A stretch of 64,000 nt of DNA from Variovorax sp. CF079 (GTDB taxonomy: Bacteria; Pseudomonadota; Gammaproteobacteria; Burkholderiales; Burkholderiaceae_C). Location of the stretch: NCBI RefSeq assembly GCF_900101545.1, contig NZ_FMZU01000019.1:96105-160104 (forward strand). Direction: 5' to 3'. A model generated the notes under the pieces. The model saw only the letters and a program-made list of their open reading frames with translations. It was not told the origin of the DNA and did no database searches. The position numbers and the translations under genes were made by a program. How positions within the stretch are numbered: position 1 is the stretch's first letter; every line of letters starts with the position of its first letter. Below are positions 1 through 14,048 of this stretch, piece by piece.

Positions 1-340
1 GCGTCACAGATTCCAGCGTATGGCGATCGTCGCTCGCGACGTTGTTGACCAGCACCGCGAAATCGCCCAACGCCGCCGCGGCCTCGGCGATGCACGACTG
101 CAGCGCCGCCACGTCGCGCACGTCGCACACGCGCCACCACGGGGCGGCATGGCCCGCCTCCGCCAGTTGCCGCGCGAGCGCCTGGCTCGCGCCCTCGGCG
201 ATGTCGACGAAAGCCACGCGCGCGCCTTGTTCGACGAAGGCGCTCACCATTGCGGCGCCAATGCCGCTGCCGCCGCCGGTGACGAAAACCGGCCTTCCCT
301 TCAGGCTCGGATAGGTGGAAAGTGCGGGGGCGGGATTCAT
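1..340 (-). CDS. SDR-family oxidoreductase, partial (N-terminal part)
   Basis: NAD(P)-dependent short-chain dehydrogenase. Only about 113 residues lie in the window; the part carrying the catalytic YxxxK is beyond the left edge. Seen: the cofactor motif TGGGSGIG at residues 21-28 and the NNAG-equivalent NNVAS at 99-103. The ATG at 340-338 is preceded by a good ribosome site, GGAGA. It is divergent from an SMP-30 lactonase, an arrangement typical of sugar oxidation (sugar dehydrogenase plus lactonase, as in L-arabinose, L-fucose or D-galactose degradation). The sugar cannot be named from the sequence. Family assignment is firm, substrate is inference. Confidence 0.9.
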   Translation of the reverse strand, partial: MNPAPALSTYPSLKGRPVFVTGGGSGIGAAMVSAFVEQGARVAFVDIAEGASQALARQLAEAGHAAPWWRVCDVRDVAALQSCIAEAAAALGDFAVLVNNVASDDRHTLESVT

Positions 341-461
341 CAGGTGTCTCCAAAATATGAGATTGCAATTTACGTATCAATCAATACGAAAATAATTGAT
401 TTCTAATATCAATATGCCTTGATACGATCCGCCGCGTCAAGGGACACCGCAGGAGACAAGC
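341..461. promoter_or_regulatory. Divergent promoter/operator region with nested inverted repeats
   Basis: This 121-bp gap between divergent genes is clearly AT-rich against its surroundings. It holds the outer inverted pair GTATCAA (374-380) and TTGATAC (419-425), the inner pair ATTGAT (395-400) and ATCAAT (408-413), and the short pair CGTAT/ATACG (373-377 and 384-388). The recurring ATTGATAC-like half-site suggests an operator for a GntR- or LacI-type regulator controlling both genes. The regulator is not in the window. Confidence 0.55.
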
Positions 462-1373
462 TTGAACAAGACATCCCCGCCCACGGTCCTCGAAGCCCCC
501 CGCTGCGTCTGGCCGGCCGGCGCCACACTCGGCGAAGGCACACTGTGGTCGGTGCGCGAACAGGCGCTCTACTGGGTCGACATCCTCGAGCGCCGGCTGC
601 ATCGCTTCGACCCCGCCGGCGGCGAGCGTAAGAGTTGGGATTTCGACGAGGAGATCACGGCGCTGGCCGAGCGGGCCAACACGCCGGGCCTGATCGTCAC
701 GCTGCGCCGCGGCTTCGCGCTCTTCGATCCGGCGGCGAGCGAGGTGCCGCCCAAATACCTGCACCAGCCCGAGCCGGAACTGCCTGCCAACCGTTTCAAC
801 GATGGCAAATGCGATGCAGAAGGCCGCTTCTGGGGCGGCACTATGGACTTCGCCTGCGAGGCGCCGACCGGTGCGCTCTACCGCTTCGACCCCGATGGCC
901 GCTGCAGCCGCCACGACCAGGGCTTTGCCGTGACCAACGGCCCGACCTGGTCGCAGGGCGGAGGGACGATGTACTTCAACGACACCGTCACCGGCCGCAT
1001 CTACGCCTACGACTTCGACATGGCCGCCGGAACGCTCGCCAACAAGCGCCAGTGGCTGCGTTTCGCGCGCGGCGACGGCCTGCCCGACGGCATGACCACC
1101 GACGCCGCCGGCCGGCTCTGGATCGCGCACTGGGGCGGCGCCTGCGTGAGCTGCCACGACCCGGTCAGCGCCGAAGAACTCTGCCGCGTGAAGCTGCCCA
1201 CCAGCCACATCACCAACTGCGCTTTCGGCGATGCGGACCTGTGCACGCTCTACATCTCGAGCGCGACCAGCGGCCTGACACCCGCGCAGCGCGAAGCCGA
1301 GCCCGAGGCCGGCGCACTGTTCGCGGTGCGCATCGACAGCCCCGGCCTGCCGGCGCCGCTGTTCGGCGGCTGA
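462..1373 (+). CDS. SMP-30/gluconolactonase family lactonase
   Basis: Predicted metal-dependent sugar lactonase, 303 residues, six-bladed propeller family (SGL domain, whole length). Seen: likely metal ligands E25 (LGEGTLW), N159 (TNGPTWS) and D209 (PDGMTTD), and the substrate-side RFNDGK at about 111-116. These match the ligand set of SMP-30 and bacterial arabinono/gluconolactonases. The start is a TTG at 462 with AGGAG at 451-455. It is divergent from a sugar-type SDR dehydrogenase, so the pair probably oxidises an aldose to its lactone and opens the lactone. The exact sugar is unknown. Confidence 0.88.
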   Translation: MNKTSPPTVLEAPRCVWPAGATLGEGTLWSVREQALYWVDILERRLHRFDPAGGERKSWDFDEEITALAERANTPGLIVTLRRGFALFDPAASEVPPKYLHQPEPELPANRFNDGKCDAEGRFWGGTMDFACEAPTGALYRFDPDGRCSRHDQGFAVTNGPTWSQGGGTMYFNDTVTGRIYAYDFDMAAGTLANKRQWLRFARGDGLPDGMTTDAAGRLWIAHWGGACVSCHDPVSAEELCRVKLPTSHITNCAFGDADLCTLYISSATSGLTPAQREAEPEAGALFAVRIDSPGLPAPLFGG

Positions 1374-1380
1374 TCAGAAG

Positions 1381-2349
1381 TCAGAAGTCGGGCAGCACGA
1401 TGTCGCGCTGGCGCCGCGCCGCCCCCGGCGACACGCCGATGAAGCGCTTGAAGGAACGGCTGAAGGCCGCCTCGGACTGGTAGCCGAGCTGGCTCGCGAG
1501 TTCGACCGGCCGCGCATTCTTCTCCTGCAGCAGGGTCAGCGCGACATGCATGCGCCAGCGCGCCACGTAGTGCATCGCCGGCTCCCCGACCAGCGCCGTG
1601 AAGCGTGCCGCGAAGGCCGAGCGCGACATCGCGACCTCGGCCGCCAGCGAGGCCACCGTCCACGGCCGCGCGGGATCGCGGTGGATGAGCGAGATGGCGC
1701 GGCCGATCTGCCGGTCCTGCAGCGCGCCCAGCCATCCGGTGCGGGCCGCGGGGTCGCGCGCCATCCACGAGCGGATCGCCTGGATCACGAGGATGTCGGC
1801 CAGCCGCGTGATGATGGTTTCGCCGCCCGGCTGCATGGCATGCGCTTCGGCGGCCATGAAGCGCAGCGTGCTGCCGAGCCAGTCGGCCTCGGGCGACGCC
1901 GAAGCATCGATGCGGATCACGCTGGGCAGCAGCTTGGCCAGCCGGTGCGCGGCCGGGTGATCGAAGCGCACCGCGCCGCAGACCAGGTGAGTGGCCGCGC
2001 CACCGCCGCCGTGCCGTAGCACCTCGTAGCGGTCGCTCTGCTGCTCGCGCGGAAGATCGAAAAGCCCGGGCGCCTCGGCGCCCGGTTCGCTCACCAGCCG
2101 ATGACCCGCACCATGCGGCACCAGCGCGAAATCGCCCGGCTGCAGCAATTGCGGCTCGCTGCCCTCGACCTCGAGCCAGCAGGGGCCGGAGGTCACGGCA
2201 TGGAACATCAGGCTGTCCGCCATCGGCGGCAGCGTCAAGCCCCAGGGCGCGGTGAACTCGGAGCGGCAATAGAAGATGCCGCTCATCCGCAGGAAGTGCA
2301 GCGCCTCGCCGAGCGGATCCACGGGCACCAGGACGTCTTTGAGCTTCAT
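1381..2349 (-). CDS. AraC-family regulator with cupin sensor domain
   Basis: Transcription regulator of 322 residues. The N-terminal half looks like the AraC-binding cupin domain (DPLGEALHFLRMSG near the start, then PWG and a cupin-like stretch with GAGHR). The C-terminal about 100 residues carry two helix-turn-helix motifs, ending in the AraC signature LGYQSEAAFSRSFKRF followed by SPG. The ATG at 2349 is chosen because the family starts a few residues before DPL; an in-frame ATG at 2427 would add 26 residues. It is divergent from an NmrA-type oxidoreductase, the usual pairing of these cupin-AraC regulators with a target redox gene. The inducer is unknown. Confidence 0.9.
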   Translation of the reverse strand: MKLKDVLVPVDPLGEALHFLRMSGIFYCRSEFTAPWGLTLPPMADSLMFHAVTSGPCWLEVEGSEPQLLQPGDFALVPHGAGHRLVSEPGAEAPGLFDLPREQQSDRYEVLRHGGGGAATHLVCGAVRFDHPAAHRLAKLLPSVIRIDASASPEADWLGSTLRFMAAEAHAMQPGGETIITRLADILVIQAIRSWMARDPAARTGWLGALQDRQIGRAISLIHRDPARPWTVASLAAEVAMSRSAFAARFTALVGEPAMHYVARWRMHVALTLLQEKNARPVELASQLGYQSEAAFSRSFKRFIGVSPGAARRQRDIVLPDF

Positions 2350-2377
2350 GCGGGCAGTATGCGAAGCCTGGATGCGA

Positions 2378-2398
2378 TCGTCCAGCTCGCCTGGACGA
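2378..2398. promoter_or_regulatory. Inverted repeat, probable operator in AraC/NmrA divergent region
   Basis: Perfect inverted repeat TCGTCCAG (2378-2385), five bases, CTGGACGA (2391-2398). It lies 29 bp upstream of the AraC start and about 30 bp from the promoter of the divergent gene, so it is a candidate operator, or a leader hairpin of the regulator mRNA. Confidence 0.4.
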
Positions 2399-2426
2399 AT
2401 GAGCAAGAACAAGCGATCTTCAAGCA

Positions 2427-2455
2427 TTGATAAGCCTGTTCTCGCCGACGATAGT
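2427..2455 (+). promoter_or_regulatory. Sigma-70 promoter for the NmrA-type gene
   Basis: TTGATA at 2427-2432, a 17-bp spacer and GATAGT at 2450-2455. The predicted transcript would begin near 2462 and give a leader of about 30 bases before the ATG at 2493. Confidence 0.55.
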
Positions 2456-2492
2456 AGACGCCATGTCAACCCCAACCCAAGGAGCAACGGAC

Positions 2493-3398
2493 ATGAGCAA
2501 CACCATCCCCACCATCACCGTCATGGGCGCCACCGGCCACACCGGCGGCAAGATTGCCAGGCGTCTGCTGGCCGCCGGCGCCAAGGTGCGCGCCCTCGGC
2601 CGCAACCCGGCCAAGCTGGCCGCGCTCGAACGCGCCGGCGCCGAAGTGCTGGCGGGCGACACCTGCGACCCGACTTTTCTCGCGCAGGCCTTTCGCGGTG
2701 CCGATGCCGTCTACACGTTGCTGGCCACCGATCGCCGCGCGCCCGACTACCGGGCCCGGCAGGACCAGGAAGGCGAGGCCATCGCCGAAGCCCTGCGCGC
2801 GAGCGGCGTGCGCCATGTCGTCGCGCTCAGCAGCCTGGGCGCGGACCAGGGCGAAGGCACGGGCGTGATCGCCGGGCTGCATGCGCAGGAAGAGCGGCTG
2901 AAGCGGATCGCCGGCGTCCACCTGCTGCTGCTGCGCCCGGTCTCCTTCTTCGAGAATTTTTACGACGCGCTGGGGCAGATCAAGGAAGCGGGCCTGATGG
3001 CGGACACCGTCGAGGCGGACATCGCCGTGCCCATGATCGCAGCCGATGACATCGCCGCGGTCGCGGCCCAGGCGCTGCTGGCGCGCGACTGGAGCGGCGT
3101 CGCCGTGCGCGAGCTGCTCGGCCAGCGCGATCTGAGCCACACCGAGGTGGCACGCATCCTCGGCGAGCGCATCGGCAAGCGGGGGCTCGCCTATGTGCAG
3201 CTCTGCGAGGCCGACATGACCGGCGCCATGGTCGATGCCGGTCTGTCGCCGAGCTTTGCCGGGCTGTACATCGAGATGACGCGCGCCTTCAACGAAGGCC
3301 GGGTCGGCCCGAGCGCGGGGCGAAACGCCGCCAACACCACGGCCACGCGCTTCGAGGACTTCGCCGAGGAGTTCGCCGGCGCCTACGCGGCAATGTAA
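2493..3398 (+). CDS. NmrA-like NAD(P)-binding oxidoreductase
   Basis: Atypical SDR of 301 residues with the nucleotide-binding motif GATGHTGG near the N-terminus, close to the NmrA / quinone oxidoreductase 2 / azoreductase-type group. These act as redox sensors or NAD(P)H-dependent reductases in the cytoplasm. The start at 2493 is preferred because AAGGAG (2479-2484) sits eight bases ahead; an in-frame ATG at 2463 has no such site. It is divergent from an AraC regulator that probably controls it. Family call is firm, substrate unknown. Confidence 0.85.
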   Translation: MSNTIPTITVMGATGHTGGKIARRLLAAGAKVRALGRNPAKLAALERAGAEVLAGDTCDPTFLAQAFRGADAVYTLLATDRRAPDYRARQDQEGEAIAEALRASGVRHVVALSSLGADQGEGTGVIAGLHAQEERLKRIAGVHLLLLRPVSFFENFYDALGQIKEAGLMADTVEADIAVPMIAADDIAAVAAQALLARDWSGVAVRELLGQRDLSHTEVARILGERIGKRGLAYVQLCEADMTGAMVDAGLSPSFAGLYIEMTRAFNEGRVGPSAGRNAANTTATRFEDFAEEFAGAYAAM

Positions 3399-3419
3399 GC
3401 CGGGCTCTTCTTCGTTGCG

Positions 3420-3680
3420 CTAGCGTCGCCAGGAAGACCACCAGATGTCTGCGCTGCGAATGGTGATTTCGCTGCAGCGGCTGCCTCCCGCCAGTTGCAT
3501 CGCAAGGGCGCGCAGCCGCGGCATGTGGCGTTCGAGGGTGGCCGACAGGCTCTCTTCGTCGGGCGTTGCGCCGAGCGCGATCAAGGCTTCGTTGTTCACG
3601 CGAACCGTCACCTTTCCCTGCGAGTTCTCGATCACGAAGTGATGGCCGGGAAGCTTGAGATCGGAAGAGCTGACGGGCAT
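3420..3680 (-). CDS. Small DUF1488-like protein
   Basis: Protein of 86 residues. The pattern HHFVIEN...VTVRVNNEALIALG...HMPRLRALA...ITIRSADI resembles DUF1488 proteins (an F-x-V strand, a conserved E-A-L helix, a helix with R/H, and a final strand ending in AD). The ATG at 3680 has GGAGA upstream; a longer open frame to 3833 lacks these signals. No function is known for the family. It stands alone between the NmrA-type gene and the glucan operon, and is divergent from the latter. Confidence 0.6.
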   Translation of the reverse strand: MPVSSSDLKLPGHHFVIENSQGKVTVRVNNEALIALGATPDEESLSATLERHMPRLRALAMQLAGGSRCSEITIRSADIWWSSWRR

Positions 3681-3861
3681 CGCGCGTCTCCTGCAGAGTT
3701 TTCCCGAACTTCGCGAAGACCGCCACCAGCCCGCGTAGGAGCAGCACCCGCTCCTGTTCCCGAAAAGACTTACAGGGACCGACGAACGAGTTGCTGTCCG
3801 ACATCCTGAAGCGCATGCGCCGCGCTTGCGCACGGCCCGGCCAGCACTTCAATGGCGGGCT

Positions 3862-5752
<1,891 letters not shown>

Positions 5753-5760
<8 letters not shown>

Positions 5761-7795
5761 GAAAAATACCCCGGTCCGCCCCCCCACCCATCCGGACGGC
5801 GCGGACGGCCGCGTACGCGCCGTCATCGACGCCGTCCTGCCCATCGTGGACGGCGGGCGCTTTCCCGTGAAGCGCGTGGCCGGGGAAGCGCTGCGCGTGC
5901 AGGCGCACTGCTTCGCCGACGGGCACGACATGCTGCGGGTCATGCTGCGCTGGCGCAGCGAGGACGACGCCCACGGGGCCGAGCTGCCGATGAAGCCGCT
6001 GGGCAACGACGTCTGGGAGGCCGAGTTCACGCCGCCCGCGATCGGCCGCTACCGCTACACCGTCGCGGCCTGGGTCGATGCCTTCGAGTCCTGGCGCCAC
6101 GACATGGCGCGCCGCGTCGAGCTCGACGACATCCGCATCGCATCGCAGATCGGCGCGCTCGAGATCGCGGCGGCCGCCGAACGTGCCAATGGCGTGGAGC
6201 GCAAGACGCTGGCCCGCTGGGGCATGGAACTGCACAGCGCCGCCGTCGCCGACGCGGCCGATGCGACGGTGCTCAAGGCGCTGGCGCTGGACGAAGCCCT
6301 GGCCGCGCTCGCAGCCCGCTACCCGGACCGCCGCCTCGCGGCGCAGTATCCGTTGGAGCTGCCGCTGGTGGCCGATCGCGATCGCGCCCGCTTCAGTAGC
6401 TGGTACGAGCTGTTCCCGCGCTCGACGGCGACCGAGGCCGGACGCCACGGCAGCTTCAAGGACGTGGCAGCGCGCCTGCCCGCGATCGCGGCCATGGGCT
6501 TCGACGTGCTGTACTTCCCGCCGATCCATCCGATCGGCCGCGTGCAGCGCAAGGGCAAGAACAATGCGCTGGTCGCCAAGGCGGACGACGTCGGCAGCCC
6601 GTGGGCCATCGGCGCGGCCGAAGGCGGCCACAAGTCCATCCTGCCCGAACTCGGCACGGCCGAGGACTTCCGGCATCTGATCGCGCAGGCGGCCGGCCAC
6701 GGCCTCGAGATCGCACTCGACATCGCCTTCCAGTGCGCGCCGGACCATCCGTACGTGAAGGCGCATCCCAGCTGGTTCCGCTGGCGGCCGGACGGCAGCG
6801 TGCAGTACGCCGAGAACCCGCCGAAGAAATACCAGGACATCTACCCCTTCAACTTCGAGAGCGAGGACTGGCCCGCGCTGTGGGCCGAGCTCAAGAGCGT
6901 CTTCGACCACTGGATCGCCGAGGGCGTCAAGATCTTCCGGGTCGACAACCCGCACACCAAGGCGTTCCCGTTCTGGGAATGGGCGATCGGCGAAATCAAG
7001 CGCCAGCATCCCGAGGTCATCTTCCTGGCCGAAGCCTTCACGCGGCCCAAGGTGATGCACCGGTTGGCCAAGCTGGGCTTCACGCAGTCCTACACCTACT
7101 TCACCTGGCGCAACGGCAAGCAGGAACTGACCGAGTACTTCACCGAACTCTCGGCGGGACCGGGCAGCGAATATTTCCGCCCCAACGTCTGGCCCAACAC
7201 GCCCGACATCCTGCACGAGCGCCTGCAGGGCGGCGAGCCCGCGGTCTTCATGGCGCGCCTGGTTCTCGCCGCGACGCTGGCGGCCAACTACGGCATCTAC
7301 GGCCCCGCCTTTGAACTGCGCGAGCACCTGCCGCGCGAGCCGGGCAGCGAGGAGTACCTGCATTCCGAGAAGTACCAGCTGCGCGCCTGGAACCACGACG
7401 ATCCGGGAAGCCTCGCGCCCTTCATCGCCCGCGTCAACGGCATCCGGCGCGACAACCCCGCGCTCCATGCCGACCGCGGCCTGCGCTTCCTCGCGATCGA
7501 CAACGACCAGCTGCTGGCCTACGCCAAGCGCTCGGACGACGGCGTCAACGTGGTGGTGACGGTGGTGAACCTCGACCCGCACAACGTGCAGTCCGGCTGG
7601 CTCGCGCTCGATCCCGCGTCCATCGATTGCGAGGCCGGGCATCCGTTCCAGATGCACGACCTGCTGAGCAACCAGCGCTTCGTGTGGCAGGGAGATCGTC
7701 ACTTCGTCCGGCTCGATCCGCACAGCGTGCCGGCCCACATCTTCCGGGTGCGGCGCCGGGTTCGCGACGAGCGCGAGTTCGACTATTTCCAGTGA
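5753..7795 (+). CDS. glgE: Maltosyltransferase GlgE (maltose-1-phosphate:glucan)
   Basis: GH13_3 enzyme that adds maltosyl units from alpha-maltose-1-phosphate to the non-reducing end of an alpha-1,4 glucan. 680 residues. Seen: nucleophile D398 in FRVDNPHTK and acid/base E427 in FLAEAF, 29 residues apart as in the Streptomyces enzyme (D394/E423), and the late NHDDPGS motif. An N-terminal beta domain and a dimer-type insert precede the barrel. The ATG at 5753 overlaps the glgB stop by eight bases; a longer frame back to 5684 is only glgB out of frame. The next gene makes its substrate, so the pathway is complete in the operon. Confidence 0.95.
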
Positions 7796-7807
7796 GGTCT
7801 TGCGCCC

Positions 7808-11149
<3,342 letters not shown>

Positions 11150-11172
11150 TCGAGCGACTGGAGAAACGCATC

Positions 11173-11880
11173 ATGGAAAGCTTCGGAATCCACCTGGAGC
11201 CCTTGCGGGCCATCCTGTTCCAGATCGGCGCATTCCTGCCGCGTCTTCTGATCGCGCTGATCGTGGTGCTCGGCGGTTGGCTGCTCGCCAAGCTGGCGCG
11301 CTTCACTGTCGTCAAGGCCCTGCGCGCGATCAACTTCAACGTGCTCACCGAACGCGCCGGCCTCGACAACTTCCTGCGGCAGGGCGGAATGCCCGGCGAC
11401 ACCACCAGCCTGTTCGGCGTGCTGGTGTACTGGCTGGTGATCCTCGCCGCGCTCCTGATCGCCTTCAACGGCCTCGGCCTGACCTACATCACCGACCTGC
11501 TGGGCCGCGTGGTCTGGTTCGTTCCCAACATCTTCGTGGCCCTGCTGGTGCTGGCCTTCGGCTCCTACTTTGCGCGCTTCGTCGGCGACAGCGTCGCCAC
11601 CTATGGCCGCAACATCAAGCTGCAGGACGCCGTGTTCCTCGGCAAGCTCGCGCAGTACGCGATCATGGTGTTCGTGGTGCTGATCGCGCTCGACCAGATC
11701 AAGGTCGGCGGCGACATCGTTCGCGAAAGCTTCCTCGTGATCCTGGCCGGCGTGGTCTTCGCGCTGGCGCTCGCCTTCGGTCTGGGCGGCAAGGACTGGG
11801 CCGCGGAGCGCATCGAGCAATGGTGGCCGCGCGAGCGCAAGAACCCCGGCGACGGCCCAGACGACAAGCTCCCTAGATGA
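11173..11880 (+). CDS. MscS-type conserved TM-helix membrane protein (CmpX-like)
   Basis: Integral membrane protein of 235 residues with about five hydrophobic segments (roughly 20-40, 78-100, 117-138, 155-175, 186-206). The ending LAFGLGGKDWAAERIEQW is typical of the conserved TM-helix module of small mechanosensitive-channel relatives such as Pseudomonas CmpX; the cytoplasmic beta domain of true MscS is missing. It sits inside the trehalose/glucan operon and its stop overlaps glgX by four bases (ATGA), so it is co-translated with the sugar enzymes. A link to osmotic stress, where trehalose is a compatible solute, is inference. Confidence 0.8.
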   Translation: MESFGIHLEPLRAILFQIGAFLPRLLIALIVVLGGWLLAKLARFTVVKALRAINFNVLTERAGLDNFLRQGGMPGDTTSLFGVLVYWLVILAALLIAFNGLGLTYITDLLGRVVWFVPNIFVALLVLAFGSYFARFVGDSVATYGRNIKLQDAVFLGKLAQYAIMVFVVLIALDQIKVGGDIVRESFLVILAGVVFALALAFGLGGKDWAAERIEQWWPRERKNPGDGPDDKLPR

Positions 11881-14048
11881 AGACCAACGATCAGATCACC
11901 GCAGTCTGGCCCGGCCGCCCCTATCCGCCCGGCGCCCACTGGGACGGCCAGGGCGTCAACTTCGCGCTCTTCTCGCAGCATGCGCACAAGGTCGAGCTCT
12001 GCCTCTTCGACGAGAAGGGCCGCCACGAGCGGCTGCGCATCGCGATGCGCGAGCGCACCGACGACATCTGGCACTGCTACCTGCCCGAGGCGCGCCCGGG
12101 GCTGGCCTACGGCTATCGCGTGCACGGGCCCTACAAGCCCGAGGAGGGGCATCGCTTCAATCCGCACAAGCTGGTGCTCGACCCCTATGCCAAGGACACG
12201 ATCGGGCAACTGCGCTGGGGCGACGCGCTGTACGGCTACACCGTCGGGAGCAAGCGCGAGGACCTGTCCTTCGACCGCCGCGACAGCGCGCCGCTGATGC
12301 CCAAGGGGCGCGTGCTCGAGCCCGCATTCACCTGGGGCGACGACCGCCGCCCGCACATCTCGTGGCAGGACATGGTGATCTACGAGCTGCACGTGCGCGG
12401 CTTCACGATGACCCACCCCGAGGTGCCACCGGACCTGCGCGGCACCTATGCGGCACTCGGTTCGGCGCCGGTGGTCGACTACCTGAAGCGCCTCGGCGTG
12501 ACCACCGTCGAGCTGCTGCCGGTGCACAGCTTCCTGAACGACCACCACCTGGCGGAGAAAGGGCTGCAGAACTACTGGGGCTACAACACCCTGGCCTACT
12601 TCGCGCCCGAGATGCGCTATTGCGCCTCGCTCAAGGTCAAGGAGTTCAAGACCATGGTGAAGACGCTGCACTCGGCAGGCATCGAGGTCATCCTCGACGT
12701 GGTCTACAACCACAGCTGCGAAGGCAACCATCTCGGGCCGACGCTGTCCATGCGCGGCGTCGACAACGCCTCCTACTACATCACCACCGCCGACAACCGC
12801 CGCTTCTACGACGATTTCACCGGCTGCGGCAACACCGTGAACCTGGAGCATCCGCGCGCGCTGCAGCTGGTGATGGACTCGCTGCGCTACTGGGTCGAGG
12901 AGATGCACGTGGACGGCTTCCGCTTCGACCTCGCCGCGGCGCTGGCGCGCGAATCCGGCAAGGTCGAAAACCTCGGCGGCTTCTTCGATGCGATCCGCCA
13001 GGACCCCACGCTCAACCGCGTGAAGCTGATCGCCGAACCCTGGGACCTCGGCCACGGGGGCTACCGGGTCGGCAACTTCCCCTACGGCTGGGCCGAGTGG
13101 AACGACCGCTTCCGCGACGGCGTGCGCGGCTACTGGAAGGGCGACGACGGCGTGATGGGCGATCTTGCGCAACGCCTCACGGGCTCGCAGGACCTGTACG
13201 GCTGGTCGGGCCGGCGGCCGCATGCCAGCATCAACTTCGTCACCGCGCACGACGGCTTCACGCTGCAGGACCTGGTCTCCTACAACGAGAAGCACAACGA
13301 GGCCAACGGCGAGGACAACCGCGACGGCAACAGCCACAACCTGTCTTGGAACTGCGGCTTCGAAGGGCCGAGCGACGACCCGGAGATCCAGGCGCTGCGC
13401 GAGCGGCAGAAGCGCAACCTCATCGCCACGCTGCTGCTGTCGCAGGGCGTGCCGATGATCCTGGCCGGCGACGAGCGCGGCCACACCCAGAACGGCAACA
13501 ACAACATCTACTGCCAGGACAACGAAACGGCCTGGCTGGACTGGAATCCGACGCCGGAGGGCGACGCGCTGTTCGCCTTCATGCAGCGCGTGATCGCGCT
13601 GCGGCGCGCGCATCCCTCCTTTCGCCGCCGCAATTTTTTTCATGGCAAGCCGCTGGAAGGCAGCGCGGTCAAGGACGTGTGCTGGCTCAAGCCGGACGGC
13701 CTCGAAATGACGCCGGAAGACTGGAACGATGCCCATGCGAGATGCTTCGCGATGCTGATCTCCGGCAACGGCATCACCGAGCGGGGACCGCGCGGCGAGG
13801 CGCTGCGCGACGACGACTTCCTGCTGCTCTTCAACGCCCACCACGACGAGATCGCGTTCACGCTGCCGTCCGGGGGCCAGGGCGCATGGCGCCTCATGCT
13901 CGACACCGCGACGCAGGCCCTGCCGCCCGACGAGAACGAGGCCGCCTGCGGCGAAGCACCGGCCTGGACCTCGCCGAGCTACCCGCTGCAAGGACGGTCC
14001 TTCGTGTTGCTGAGCCGCGCCGCGCGCCCTGCGGAGAACGCCGAGTGA
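11877..14048 (+). CDS. glgX: Glycogen debranching enzyme GlgX
   Basis: GH13_11 isoamylase-type enzyme that removes short alpha-1,6 side chains from glycogen, giving linear malto-oligosaccharides. 723 residues, with an N-terminal CBM48-like domain (GVNFALFSQHAHKVELCLFD), nucleophile D351 in FRFDLA, acid E387 in LIAEPWD, and TAHDGFTLQDLVSYNEKHN. The ATG at 11877 overlaps the preceding stop. Its products are substrates for TreY and MalQ encoded just downstream. The next gene begins with GTGA across the stop codon. Confidence 0.95.
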   Translation: MKTNDQITAVWPGRPYPPGAHWDGQGVNFALFSQHAHKVELCLFDEKGRHERLRIAMRERTDDIWHCYLPEARPGLAYGYRVHGPYKPEEGHRFNPHKLVLDPYAKDTIGQLRWGDALYGYTVGSKREDLSFDRRDSAPLMPKGRVLEPAFTWGDDRRPHISWQDMVIYELHVRGFTMTHPEVPPDLRGTYAALGSAPVVDYLKRLGVTTVELLPVHSFLNDHHLAEKGLQNYWGYNTLAYFAPEMRYCASLKVKEFKTMVKTLHSAGIEVILDVVYNHSCEGNHLGPTLSMRGVDNASYYITTADNRRFYDDFTGCGNTVNLEHPRALQLVMDSLRYWVEEMHVDGFRFDLAAALARESGKVENLGGFFDAIRQDPTLNRVKLIAEPWDLGHGGYRVGNFPYGWAEWNDRFRDGVRGYWKGDDGVMGDLAQRLTGSQDLYGWSGRRPHASINFVTAHDGFTLQDLVSYNEKHNEANGEDNRDGNSHNLSWNCGFEGPSDDPEIQALRERQKRNLIATLLLSQGVPMILAGDERGHTQNGNNNIYCQDNETAWLDWNPTPEGDALFAFMQRVIALRRAHPSFRRRNFFHGKPLEGSAVKDVCWLKPDGLEMTPEDWNDAHARCFAMLISGNGITERGPRGEALRDDDFLLLFNAHHDEIAFTLPSGGQGAWRLMLDTATQALPPDENEAACGEAPAWTSPSYPLQGRSFVLLSRAARPAENAE

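Noticed and set aside
12362..14044. In-frame extension upstream of treZ through glgX
   Set aside because: The extension is glgX read in another frame; TreZ homology begins at the GTG at 14045, which overlaps the glgX stop.
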